64,000 bases of DNA from DATAFF01 sp963744915 (GTDB lineage Bacteria > Pseudomonadota > Alphaproteobacteria > Rhizobiales > Aestuariivirgaceae): the NCBI GenBank assembly GCA_963744915.1, contig CAVUUY010000014.1, positions 73,151 through 137,150 on the forward strand, given 5' to 3'. The notes beneath the pieces are model-generated. The model was not told where the DNA came from. It did no database searches and worked only from the letters and a program-made list of their open reading frames with translations. The translations under genes and the position numbers were made by a program. Position 1 is the stretch's first letter, and each line of letters begins with the position of its first letter. Of the stretch, positions 9,020 to 17,662 are shown piece by piece.

Positions 9020-9988
9020 ATGGCGCCCTGGCCCGACATTCTCGACACGCGCGATCCCGACGTCGCGTTCCGGTATCTGACCGCGTGCTACGTCGGTGTC
9101 GACAATTATGATGTCGTCGGCAAAGCGAGCGAGTTCCGGCTCAACCGGTACAAGATGGAGCTCGGCCGCTTGGTCATCGTGCGCGGGAAGCTGCGCACCG
9201 GCTATCGCCTGCGGGCGCTGCCGGGAAGCCATCTCGTCGCGATGATCCCGGAAAGCGGCGGTTTTGCCATGAAGGCGGGCCGCAAGCTGACCGAGAGCGG
9301 CAGCCAGAGGAACGGCATCGTGTCGCCGCGCGACCGGTTCTCGGTCGCGTATCATGGCGCAAGCGGCTACACCCTGCTCGTCTCGCATGATCATGTGGTG
9401 CGGCGCCTCGAAGAGCGCGAGGCGCGTCGAACCTTGGCGCAGGTCAATGGCAGCGCGCCCATCACCCTCGATCTGTCGTCGCCGGTCGGCAGAAGGTTCC
9501 GGTCGACGCTCAATTTCGTCTGGGCGCAGCTCGCCGATGCCGGAGCAGCGAAGCCACCACCGCTTCTCGCGGCGGCGCTGGAAGAGATTTTGCTCAATGG
9601 CTTCATGATCTTGCTGTCGCCGAGCGGGCAGGATGAAGCCGATCAGGAGATGAGCAGTCCGGGTCGCCGGGTCGTTCTCGAAGCCTGCGAGATCATCCGC
9701 GCGCGGATCGACGAGCCGGTCCGGATCGCCGAGATTGCCGGTGCGCTCGGCATCAGCGCCCGGCACCTCCAGGGCGGGTTCCGGCGCCATATCGGCAAGA
9801 GCCCGCAAGAGTTCCTCACCGAATGCCGGCTCGATTTGGCGCGGCGCATTCTGCTGAACCGGGCGCCCAGCCGCAGCGTCACGGGGACGGCGTTGGAATG
9901 CGGTTTTTCAAATCTTGGCGAGTTTGCCGGAAAATACCGCGAGCGATTTGGTGAGAAACCCTCGGAAACCCTGAGAAGGGCCCGCTGA
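9020..9988 (+). CDS. AraC family transcriptional regulator
   Basis: 322 residues from ATG 9020. The N-terminal ~200 residues form a cupin-like sensor domain of the AraC_binding_2 type. The C-terminal ~100 residues contain the two helix-turn-helix units (IAEIAGALGISARHLQGGFR, then TALECGFSNLGEFAGKYRER). The RxxF-like ending FGEKPSETLRRAR is typical. An in-frame ATG at 8903 would give a longer protein, but that stretch does not look like coding sequence. It lies 230 bp after copA on the same strand, and no effector is evident. Confidence 0.8.
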   Translation: MAPWPDILDTRDPDVAFRYLTACYVGVDNYDVVGKASEFRLNRYKMELGRLVIVRGKLRTGYRLRALPGSHLVAMIPESGGFAMKAGRKLTESGSQRNGIVSPRDRFSVAYHGASGYTLLVSHDHVVRRLEEREARRTLAQVNGSAPITLDLSSPVGRRFRSTLNFVWAQLADAGAAKPPPLLAAALEEILLNGFMILLSPSGQDEADQEMSSPGRRVVLEACEIIRARIDEPVRIAEIAGALGISARHLQGGFRRHIGKSPQEFLTECRLDLARRILLNRAPSRSVTGTALECGFSNLGEFAGKYRERFGEKPSETLRRAR

Positions 9989-10261
9989 CGGGCGGGCGGC
10001 GAGAGCCAGCGGCGGCGATCGGTTCCGGGTGGATCGCCCCCCGGCGATGATCCTGACCCGTAACCGACCCGCCCCCGGCTGACGCAAGTACCCAGGCCAA
10101 CACCCCCCGGCTGCCCGGAAACCTTGCCGCTACCTTCGCCGCTTCGAACCTTGCCGATCGTCGCGGCGTGGTGGCACTGTGGACATGAGCAAGCGCCGTC
10201 GCTATCGGAATTGCGAAGCGCGTATCGGGATTCGGAACCGGGCGAGAAATTTTTTGCAGGC

Positions 10262-10681
10262 TCACCAGGTGCCGACGTTCGGCATGCTCTTCCACGGCTC
10301 CGCCGGCGGCAAGGCGCCGCCCTTGTTGAGCAGCTCGACCGAGATGCCGTCGGGCGATTTGACGAAGGCCATGCGTCCATCGCGCGGCGGCCGGTTGATG
10401 GTCACGCCCTGCTCCATCAACCTGGCGCAGAAGTCATAGATGTTGTCGACCTCGAAGGCGAGGTGGCCGAAGTTGCGGCCGCCGCCATAGGCTTCGGCAT
10501 CCCAATTGTAGGTGAGTTCGATCGGCGCGTCCGGGGTCTCCGGGGCGATGACGAAGACGAGCGTGTAGCGGCCTTGCCGATTCTCATGGCGACGGACTTC
10601 CCTCAGACCCAATTTGGTGCAATAGAAGTCAAGCGAGCGCTCGATGTCGCTGACACGCACCATGGTGTGTAGATACCTCAT
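10262..10681 (-). CDS. gloA: glyoxalase I (lactoylglutathione lyase)
   Basis: 139 residues converting the hemithioacetal of methylglyoxal and glutathione to S-lactoylglutathione. Start ATG 10681 (MRYLHTMVRV) is chosen over ATG 10702 because AGGGAGTCGCAAGG precedes it. Metal ligands are in place: His in YLHTMVRV, Glu in IELTYNW, His in FGHLAFEVD and Glu in SVELLNKGG. Length and pattern match the single-domain Ni/Zn enzyme. It is a cytosolic detoxification enzyme and appears monocistronic. Confidence 0.92.
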   Translation of the reverse strand: MRYLHTMVRVSDIERSLDFYCTKLGLREVRRHENRQGRYTLVFVIAPETPDAPIELTYNWDAEAYGGGRNFGHLAFEVDNIYDFCARLMEQGVTINRPPRDGRMAFVKSPDGISVELLNKGGALPPAEPWKSMPNVGTW

Positions 10682-11016
10682 CCTTGCGACTCCCTTCGAC
10701 ATTCAAGAGAGATGATATGCAGGTGATTCGCCCTCATCAATGGCGGGACAAATGTGATTTCAAGCTTGCGCAACCGTGATGTGAATGACGCATATGTGAC
10801 GTCGTGAGTGAGTTTCTTCAGACCTATGAATGGCTTGCTGGAAATCCCGGTTCTCCGCCACGTTGCCCTCGTGCAACGCGATACGTTTTCCACATGCGTC
10901 AGAGGGCTCGGGCCTGTACAAGGACAGGGTGATTTATCAAACTCACTTAGGGCGATAGCGGGCTCGGGCACCGAAAAGACTGATGAACGAGGCTCGGGGA
11001 CAGGTCAGGTGCGGGT
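10682..11016. other. intergenic region between gloA and the cold-shock gene
   Basis: 335 bp without a supportable gene. It is more A/T-rich than its flanks and probably contains the divergent promoters plus a long leader for the cold-shock gene, as is usual for csp mRNAs. I see no clear operator. Confidence 0.4.
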
Positions 11017-11598
11017 ATGTCGAGCAGTGGCTCCCTGAAGGTGGCGAATGAAGCGACGTTGGCGGGTCTGGAGACCACCAATGTGCGCATTCTCAGAATC
11101 TCCGGCTTCGTCAAATGGTTCGACGTCGGAAGAGGCTACGGATTCGTCATTCCGGACAATGGCCTGCCGGATGTGCTGCTGCATCTGAGCTGTCTGAAAC
11201 GCGATGGTTTTGCCGCCCCGCTCGAGGGCACGCGGGTCGTCTGCGATGCGGTCGAGCGCCAGAAGGGCTATCAGTGCCTCAGGGTCTATGAGGTCGACAC
11301 CTCGACGGCGATCCATCCGGTGGAACGACCGGTCCGAACGCATCAGACGGTCGTGCCGACGACCGGCTGGGTTAGCGTCAAGGTAAAGTGGTTCAACCGG
11401 GCACGCGGCTTCGGGTTCCTCACCGAAGGCGAGGGTCATCCCGATATTTTCGTTCATATGGAGACACTTCGCAAAACCGCGATCGTGGAACTCCTGCCCG
11501 AGCAATGGGTTTATGCCCGGTTCGGCCCGGGCGGCAAGGGGCTGATGGCCGCCGAGGTGAGGCTGTCGCTCGATGATCACCTGCCGAAGACCAATTGA
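11017..11598 (+). CDS. two-domain cold-shock protein
   Basis: 193 residues with two cold-shock domains in tandem. Domain 1 (about 27-95) has GFVKWFDVGRGYGFVIPD and DVLLHLS. Domain 2 (about 118-185) has VKVKWFNRARGFGFLTEG and DIFVHMETL. These are the RNP1 and RNP2 nucleic-acid-binding motifs. Double-CSD proteins of this length are characteristic of Hyphomicrobiales, where they act as RNA chaperones. The last 26 bp overlap the start of the DUF192 gene, so the two are probably co-translated. Confidence 0.92.
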   Translation: MSSSGSLKVANEATLAGLETTNVRILRISGFVKWFDVGRGYGFVIPDNGLPDVLLHLSCLKRDGFAAPLEGTRVVCDAVERQKGYQCLRVYEVDTSTAIHPVERPVRTHQTVVPTTGWVSVKVKWFNRARGFGFLTEGEGHPDIFVHMETLRKTAIVELLPEQWVYARFGPGGKGLMAAEVRLSLDDHLPKTN

Positions 11599-12049
11599 GG
11601 TTTTCCTCCTCGTTCTGACGGTGGTGGCGGCGCTGGCCGGAGCCCCCGCCGGCGCGGCGGCGGCGGAGCTCAAGGTCGAGGCCATGGTGATCGAGACCGC
11701 TTCCGGACCGCATTCCTTCCAGACCGAGATCGCAGATACCGACCCGACGCGGGCCCGCGGCCTGATGTTCCGGCGTCACATGGCGGGCGATCATGCGATG
11801 CTGTTCGTGTGGGATGCGCCGATCGAGGCGGCGATGTGGATGAAGAACACCTATATCCCGCTCGACATGCTGTTCGTGGCCGGCGACGGCCGCGTGGTGT
11901 ATATTGCGGCCAACACCAAGCCGGAGTCGCTCGACGTGATCACTGCCGGGCGGCCGGTCAAGGCGGTGATCGAGCTTGCCGGGGGCGTGGCGGCGCGGCT
12001 TGGCATCAAGCCGGGCGACCGGGTGCGCCATCCTCGGTTCAAGGGCTGA
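11573..12049 (+). CDS. DUF192 family exported protein
   Basis: 158 residues with a signal peptide (FLLVLTVVAALAGAPAGAAA) and a DUF192 domain recognised from RGLMFRRHMAGDHAMLFVWD, AAMWMKNTYIPLDMLF and RLGIKPGDRVRH. The family is widespread in bacteria and archaea; its biochemical role is not established. The ATG lies inside the 3' end of the cold-shock gene in another frame, a common arrangement in this order. Confidence 0.88.
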   Translation: MITCRRPIEVFLLVLTVVAALAGAPAGAAAAELKVEAMVIETASGPHSFQTEIADTDPTRARGLMFRRHMAGDHAMLFVWDAPIEAAMWMKNTYIPLDMLFVAGDGRVVYIAANTKPESLDVITAGRPVKAVIELAGGVAARLGIKPGDRVRHPRFKG

Positions 12050-12119
12050 TGCAGCCTGGGCTTGCAGAAAGGGACCAAAAACGGATATTCACCAGCTCGG
12101 TGCGAGCGTTTTCGCATCG

Positions 12120-12196
12120 CGGGGCGTAGCGCAGTCTGGTAGCGCATCTGCTTTGGGAGCAGAGGGTCGCTGGTTCGAATCCGGCCGCCCCGACCA
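12120..12196 (+). tRNA. tRNA-Pro (UGG)
   Basis: 77 nt including encoded CCA. Acceptor CGGGGCG pairs with CGCCCCG, the anticodon loop TTTGGGA holds TGG, and the T-loop is TTCGAAT. It begins a tight string with the NDUFS4-like gene (26 bp later) and tRNA-Arg. Confidence 0.95.
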
Positions 12197-12222
12197 TTCT
12201 GTTGCAACCGATCGGAGCGGTG

Positions 12223-12560
12223 ATGACGGCCCGGGCGACGGATCTACAGACCAGCGCGAACCGCCATGCAGTCCGGCAAGGGCAATGCCCGCGCCTGGGT
12301 GCTGGATTACGAGCCAGCCGAGCGGCGCGACCACCGATCCGCTGATGGGCTGGACCTCCTCCGGCGACATGAAGCAGCAGGTCAGCCTCAGCTTCGACAC
12401 CAAGGAGGAGGCCGTCGCCTATGCCGAGCGCAACGGCATAGCCTACCGGCTGTCCGAGCCGCCGCCCGACCGGTTGCGGAAGAAGTCCTATTCGGACAAT
12501 TTCAAATGGGGCCGGACCGACAACTGGACCCATTCCGCCACGCCGCCACAGGCCCCGTAG
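12223..12560 (+). CDS. NDUFS4-like ETC complex I accessory subunit (two frameshifts)
   Basis: Recognised from RIYRPARTAMQSGK, ARAWVLDYEP, DPLMGWTSSGDMKQQVSL, DTKEEAVAYAERNGIAY and KKSYSDNFKWGR, which together are the bacterial counterpart of the NADH dehydrogenase Fe-S protein 4 domain of respiratory complex I. Two +1 shifts are needed: one near 12238 to join a start at 12223 (MTARA) to RIYRPA, and one near 12325-12335 (GAGCGGCGCGACC). With both removed the ~112-residue protein is complete. Its TAG stop (12558-12560) lies inside the downstream tRNA gene. I favour sequence errors, since every family motif is preserved. Confidence 0.8.
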
Positions 12561-12627
12561 CTCAGCTGGATAGAGCAGCAGCCTTCTAAGCTGTTGGTCG
12601 GAGGTTCGAGTCCTCCCGGGGTCGCCA
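12551..12627 (+). tRNA. tRNA-Arg (UCU)
   Basis: 77 nt with encoded CCA. Acceptor GGCCCCG pairs with CGGGGTC, the anticodon loop CTTCTAA holds TCT, and the T-arm is GGAGG TTCGAGT CCTCC. Its first 10 nt overlap the end of the NDUFS4-like gene; nucleotides 8-10 (TAG) supply that gene's stop codon. Confidence 0.95.
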
Positions 12628-12693
12628 ATGAAGTCAAAGGGTTACGCGAATGCTGCCCGGCGCTGCATAAGGCCACGATCCGGCGGAACGTCT

Positions 12694-12723
12694 CCGCCCC
12701 TCCCCGGTGGAGGAGAGGGGCGG
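12694..12723. terminator. GC-rich hairpin after tRNA-Arg
   Basis: Arms CCGCCCCTC (12694-12702) and GAGGGGCGG (12715-12723) with a 12-nt loop. It lies between the tRNA-Arg gene and the convergent gene at 12743. There is no T-run, so it may be a REP-like palindrome that acts as a bidirectional end signal. Confidence 0.5.
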
Positions 12724-12742
12724 AAATGGAGAGCAGACGCGT

Positions 12743-13147
12743 TCAGAACCGGACGACGGCGTAGCGGCCGCCATAGGGCTGGTAGTAGATGCCGCCGCAG
12801 CGCCACACGACATAGCCGTAACGGTTGACGCGGGCGCAGCCGCCGGGCAGGGCGCCGATATAGGCGCCGGTGCGGACGACGCGCCGGGCGGCGACGCCGC
12901 CCGGATAGACCCCGCGGCCGCGGACGACGGTTTTCTTGTAGACGCCGCCGCGCGGACCCCTGACGACGGTTCGCTTGTAGGTGCCGCCGGGCCGCCGCGC
13001 GACGGTTCGGCTGTAACGCGCCGCCTCGGCGCTCTGGACAACGCTGCCCTGCTGCATGATCCGGCCGACATTGGCGTCGACGAGATAGCCGGCAGCGAAG
13101 GCGAAGCACGCCAGGCCGATGCGCAATAACGATAGACGGGACATCAT
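12743..13147 (-). CDS. small exported Gly/Val/Arg/Tyr-rich protein
   Basis: 134 residues starting at ATG 13147 (MMSRLSLL), chosen from the AGAGGAGTTC just upstream. The first ~25 residues form a signal peptide or anchor (LRIGLACFAFAAGYLV). The body repeats short YKRTVVRG/YKKTVVRG units and ends in a Cys/Tyr-rich block (CARVNRYGYVVWRCGGIYYQ). This style of short cationic envelope protein is common in Hyphomicrobiales but has no assigned function. Confidence 0.65.
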   Translation of the reverse strand: MMSRLSLLRIGLACFAFAAGYLVDANVGRIMQQGSVVQSAEAARYSRTVARRPGGTYKRTVVRGPRGGVYKKTVVRGRGVYPGGVAARRVVRTGAYIGALPGGCARVNRYGYVVWRCGGIYYQPYGGRYAVVRF

Positions 13148-13359
13148 GAACTCCTCTGATCTCTTCTGACTCTGACCGATCCCGGAAGATCGTAGGTAGC
13201 GGCAGGCAGGGCCGCAAGGCGAACCGGTAAAGCTCCTCAAGCCAACGTGCGAAGGCAGGAGCGGTTGCGCTTGCATTGCCGGGCGCCGGTTTCTTGTGCA
13301 TCATCGGTGCTCGGCAAAGGACGCGAAAACAGCGTCGAGAAACTGGGAGGACGATTTCG

Positions 13360-14456
13360 ATGAGGAGAATTATCGCCTCGATTGGCGCATCGGCAGTGGC
13401 GGCATTGACGGTCGCCGCGGTGTACGCCCAGGGGTCCGGCACCGTCACCAAGGCGGTCGGCGGCTACAGCTTCGAGGATGCCGCCAAGGAAGCGGCCGGC
13501 ACCAAGAATTTCCATTCGGCCGACGGCCATCTGACCTTCGCCATCGTCACCCATACGGCCGGCAACGGCTTCTTCGACCCGGTCTATGTCGGCGCGACGG
13601 TCGCCGGCAACATGATCGGCGCCAAGATCCTGCTGCTCGGCTCCGAATCGCCGACCGACGACCCGGCCGCGCGAGATCGAGATCCTCAACCAGATCATCC
13701 AGGATCCGACGATCGACGGCCTGATCATGACGACGCCGCAGGTCGGCGCCTATAACGACATCGTCAAGGCCGCCGAGAAGAACGGCATTCCGGTCGCCAC
13801 GACCAACTCCTTCGACGGCGACGCATCCTCAACCGCAGCGCGCATCAGCCACACCGGCCAGGACGCGTCGGCGGCGGCGATCGGCGGCGAGGCGCTGGCC
13901 AAGTGCCTGCTGGACAAGGGCATCGACAAGGGCTCGATCATGCTTCCCGATCATCGACGGCGATGGGCAACATCGAGGTCAACAACCGCGTGACCGCGGC
14001 CTTCAACGCCATCGTCAAGACGCTGAAGGACGCCGGCAAGCTCGACGAACTTCAAGGTCGATGCCGGTCCGGAGAATGTCGGCATCGACGCCAATGCGAA
14101 CGATCCGGTCAACGGCATCGTGTCGCTGTTCGAATCGCGCGGCGACGTGGTCGGCGCCTTCGCCGCCAACAACGTCTTCACGCCCGGCGCTCGCCAAGGC
14201 CGTCGCCCAGACTGAGCAAGACCGGCAAGATCTGCGCCTACGGCTTCGACCTCGGCCCGGCGCAGCAGGAGCGCATCGCAGACCGGCGACCTGACCGGCT
14301 CGCTCGGCCAGCAGCCGTTCCTGCAGGGCTTCTGGCCGGTGATGCAGCTCTACCTGCAGATCGACCGCGGCATCTCGGCGGCCAACCTCGACACGCGCGC
14401 CCAGCTCGTGACGAAGGACACGCGTCGGCAAGGTCGGCAAGCGCTTCGAGAACTGA
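13360..14456 (+). CDS. CUT2 sugar ABC transporter substrate-binding protein (multiple frameshifts)
   Basis: Starts at ATG 13360 after GGGAGGACGATTTCG. A signal peptide (MRRIIASIGASAVAALTVAA) leads into a ribose-binding-protein-like domain: HLTFAIVTHTAGNGFFDPVY, QDPTIDGLIMTTP, NGIPVATTNSF, RISHTGQDASAAAIGGEALA, GDVVGAFAANNVFTPG, TGKICAYGFDLGP, TGDLTGSLGQQPFLQGFWP. The frame breaks about eight times (near 13671, 13936, 13965, 14049, 14190, 14213, 14279 and 14421), nearly all as single-base insertions. Between breaks the protein is fully conserved. It is the first gene of a binding protein-permease-permease-ATPase operon. The sugar is not identifiable. Confidence 0.85.
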
Positions 14457-14537
14457 GTCGCTCGAGCCGCTGAGCATCGTCGCGGGAGGGCGCGAGCCCT
14501 CCCGCGCCGTCGACGGCGAGCATCGGATCGGACCATC

Positions 14538-15711
14538 ATGACGCCATGCCGCGCCGCCATCGCTCGGCCGCGCCGCCGTCCGCAGCTCGTCGGCGGCTGG
14601 GAGGTCGGGCCTGCTGGTCCTTCATGGTCGCTGCTCTATCTCGGCGGCGCCTTCATCAATCCGGCCTTCTTCGGCTCGACCGACGCGCTTCACGCGCTGC
14701 TGCGCGACACCGTCCCGCTACGGCGTCATGGCGGTCGGCATGACCTTCGTCATCGTCAACAAGGATCTCGATCTGTCGGTCGGCTCGACCTACGGGCTCG
14801 TCGGCGTGGTCTTCTCGATCGCTGTTCGCGCCCACCTTTCTCGATCTCGGCATCGGTCCCGGCGGTGCTTGCTCTGCCTGCTGCTCGGGCCGGCGATCGG
14901 CCTCATCAACGGCGTGCTGGTGACCATCCTGAAGGTGCCGGCCTTCATCGCCACGCTGACGATGCTGTTCATCGGCCGCGGCATCGTGCTCGGCCTGACC
15001 GGCGGCAAGACGATCGCCTATCCGACCAAGGCGCGAGAATATCCGCTGGTTCTTCCACCTCGGCGAGACCAACGCCCTCGGCTTCAACAACCAGATCCTG
15101 ATCTTCGCTCGTCGTCGCCGCGGTCGGCGCCGTGCGTGCTCGCCAAGACGCGCTGGGGCTACGAGACCTTCGCCACCGGCGGCAACGAGCAGGCGGCGAT
15201 CTATGCCGGCATCCCGACGCAGCTGGGTGCGCATCCGCGCCTACCTCCTCTCGTCGCTCTGCGCGACGCTCGCCGGGCTGATGTCGGTCGCCCAGGACAA
15301 GGGCGTCACCCCGCAGTACGGCCTCAGCGGCCGAGCTGATCGTCATCGCCGCGGTGATCATCGGCGGCGCCTCGATCCTCGGCGGCCGCGGCCGGGTGAT
15401 CGGCACCTGCCTCGGCGCGCTGCTCGTCGTGCTCATCGACAAGGTGCTGCGCGAGGGCTGGCCGATCACCCGCATCATCAAGATCGACGGCGATCGAGAT
15501 GGCGGTGCAGGCCGATCTACCCAGCTGCCGGCCGGCGCGGTGCCGGCCTTCCTCGGGCTGCTGCTCCTCGTCGCGGTGCTGATCGAGCCCTACATCATCC
15601 GCGCGCAGGCTGGTCGGCGCGGCTTCTGGGCCTGGCTGCGCGGCAAGCCGCCGCCGCCGCCGCTGCGAGAGCGGCGGCGATCGCCATCGAGGGCGCGCAG
15701 ACCAGGGCACG
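14538..15711 (+). CDS. CUT2 sugar ABC transporter permease 1 (multiple frameshifts)
   Basis: Membrane permease of the RbsC/FrcC/YtfT type. Recognisable pieces in shifting frames are VGMTFVIVNKDLDLSVGSTY, GLINGVLVTILKVPAFIATL, GRGIVLGLTGGKTIAYPTKA, AVVLAKTRWGYETFATGGNE, AAIYAGIPT, LAGLMSVAQDKGVTPQYGLS and VIAAVIIGGASILGGRGRV. The family's cytoplasmic loop (ATGGNEQAAIYAGI) is intact. Roughly ten single-base shifts, mostly insertions, break the frame. The right boundary is uncertain because no stop is visible in the corrected frame before the next ATG at 15712. A second permease follows at once, suggesting a heterodimeric channel as in RhaPQ, YtfT/YjfF or LsrCD. Confidence 0.8.
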
Positions 15712-16846
15712 ATGGCGAGCGACACGGGCGCTGCACGCGCCGGGGCTTCGGCAAGTTCCTCGCGCGGCGCGACGCGCTCGCCATCATCCTGACCGTGCGT
15801 GCTGTGGCTCGATCGGGCTCGTCTCTCCGGCCCGACTACTGGTGGAACCTGCCGAACAGCTTCGCGATCCTGCTCAACTACACCGAGCTCGCGCTGCTCA
15901 CGATCGGGCTCACCTATGTCATCGCCGCCGGCGACATCGATCTGTCGGTCGGCGCGGTGCTGGCGCTTGCCGGCAGCACCGCGGCCTTCTTCCTGAAGGT
16001 GCTCGGCGCTCGATCCGGTGACCGCCGTGGCGATCGGCCTCCTGGCCGGCACCGCCGCCGGGCTGGTCAACGGCGCTGCTGACGGTCGGCTTCGGGCTGC
16101 CGGCCTTCATCGCCACGCTCGGCATGTTCTACATCGCCCGCGGCCTCGCCGCCTGGATCGTCGCCGGCCAGCAGCTGACCGGCTTTCCGGAGAGCTTCAA
16201 TCTGCTCGGCCGCAAGCTCGCCGACATCCTCGCTATCTGCGACGTTCCGGCTCCGCCGGGCGGTGCTCGACGGCGATCGCCGAGGTGGTGAGCGTCCAGA
16301 CGATCTTCATGCTGGTGGTCGCGATCATCGCCGGCATCGTCCTCGCCTCGACGCCGTTCGGCCAGACGGTCTATGCCACCGGCGGCAACCGGCGCGCCGC
16401 CGACTATGCCGGCATCAACACCAGCCGGGTCCGCTTCATCGCGCTGATGTTCTCGGCGCTCTGCGCGACGCTGGCCGGCATCATCAACGTCGCCTATCTT
16501 CCGCAGCTTCAACCCGGTCGCCGGCCAGTTCCGCGAGCTCGACGCCATCGCCGCGGTGATCATCGGCGGCGGCTCGATCTTCGGCGGCTACGGCACCATG
16601 CATCGGCTCGCTCGCCGGCGCGGCGGTGATCACGCTCGTCCGGGCGCTGCTGCAGCTCAACGTCATCACCGCCGGCGGCGCGTCCTTCGTCATGCCGCAG
16701 CACTGGGTCAACGTCTTCATCGGCCTCATCCTGATCGTCGCGGTGCTGATCGACATCTGGCTGCGCCAGGCCAACATCTTCGGCGGGCTGCGCGCGCCGT
16801 CTCGCGCGTCGCGGAGCCGTCGCATCGGAGACCGGCACATGCCTGA
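15712..16846 (+). CDS. CUT2 sugar ABC transporter permease 2 (multiple frameshifts)
   Basis: Second RbsC-like permease: LTIGLTYVIAAGDIDLSVGA, FGLPAFIATLGMFYIARGLA, TPFGQTVYATGGNRRAADYA, GINTSRVRFIALMFSALCAT and DAIAAVIIGGGSIFGGYGTM mark the helices and the conserved loop. The likely end is the TGA at 16844-16846, which overlaps the ATG of the ATPase gene (TGATG). At least eight single-base shifts interrupt the frame. Conserved residues in the loop and helices are unbroken when frames are corrected. Confidence 0.8.
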
Positions 16847-17612
16847 TGTACGCGGCAACGCCGATCGTCGAGATGCGCGGCATCGACAAGGCCTTCGGCG
16901 CGGTGCAGCGCGCTGCATCGATGTCGACCTGACGCTCTATCCGGGCGAGATCCTCGGCCTCGTCGGCGACAATTCGGCCGGCAAGTCGACGCTGATGAAG
17001 ATCCTGACCGGCGCCTACCAGCGCGACGCCGGCGAGATCCTCGTCGCCGGCCAGCCGGCGCACTTCAAGAGCCCGCACGAGAGCCGCGACGTCGGCATCG
17101 AGATGATCTACCAGGACTTCGCGCTGTGCGGGAACATGGATGTCGGCCAGAACATCTTTCTCGGCCGCTGGCCGCGCCAGGGGCCTGTTCGTCGATCGGC
17201 GGAAGATGTACGCGCGAGGCCGACAAGGTGCTGAAGCGGCTCAAGGTCGACGTCAACTCGGTCTATCAGAAGGTCGAGAGCCTGTCGGGCGGGCGCCAGC
17301 AGTCGGTGGCGATCGCCCGCGCCATCTCGTTCGAGCCGCGGGTCGTCATCCTCGACGAGCCGACGGCCAATCTCTCGGTGATGGCGACCGAGCGGCTGCT
17401 CGAGACGATGCTGCGAGCTGAAGCAGCAGGGCGTCGCCCAGATCATCATCTCGCACCGGCTGCACGACATCTTCGCGGTCGGCGACCGGGTGATGGTGCT
17501 GAAGCGCGGCGAGAATGTCGGCGACCGCTACATCAAGCACACCAACGAGCACGAGGTGCTGGAGATGATCGTCCAGGGGAAGCGGCAGGTGCAGGCGGCG
17601 GCCGGGCAGTAG
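16846..17612 (+). CDS. CUT2 sugar ABC transporter ATP-binding protein (frameshifted)
   Basis: A single-domain ATPase of about 250 residues (FrcA-like, half the size of RbsA). From ATG 16846 it reads MYAATPIVEMRGIDKAFGAV. Walker A is GDNSAGKST, the Q-loop region EMIYQDFALC, the signature LSGGRQQSVAIARA, Walker B VVILDEPTANLSV and the H-loop IIISHRLHDIF. At least three single-base insertions (near 16905, 17200 and 17415) break the frame. The operon's repeat-rich 3' end begins right after the TAG at 17610. Confidence 0.83.
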
Positions 17613-17617
17613 GGAAG

Positions 17618-17647
17618 AGGCAAATAGGCAATAGGCAAGTAGGCAAT
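17618..17647. repeat. direct repeats of TAGGCAA
   Basis: Three near-tandem TAGGCAA copies (ATAGGCAATAGGCAAGTAGGCAA) directly follow the ATPase stop codon. The same heptamer occurs on both strands at 33211-33306, after the Gfo/Idh gene. It lies between two convergent genes. Confidence 0.7.
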
Positions 17648-17662
17648 GGGCGCTGCTTGGCG

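Noticed and set aside
13660..17420. Programmed ribosomal frameshifting in the sugar operon
   Set aside because: There are dozens of shifts at unrelated sequences, without slippery heptamers or stimulatory structures; no known recoding system works at this density.
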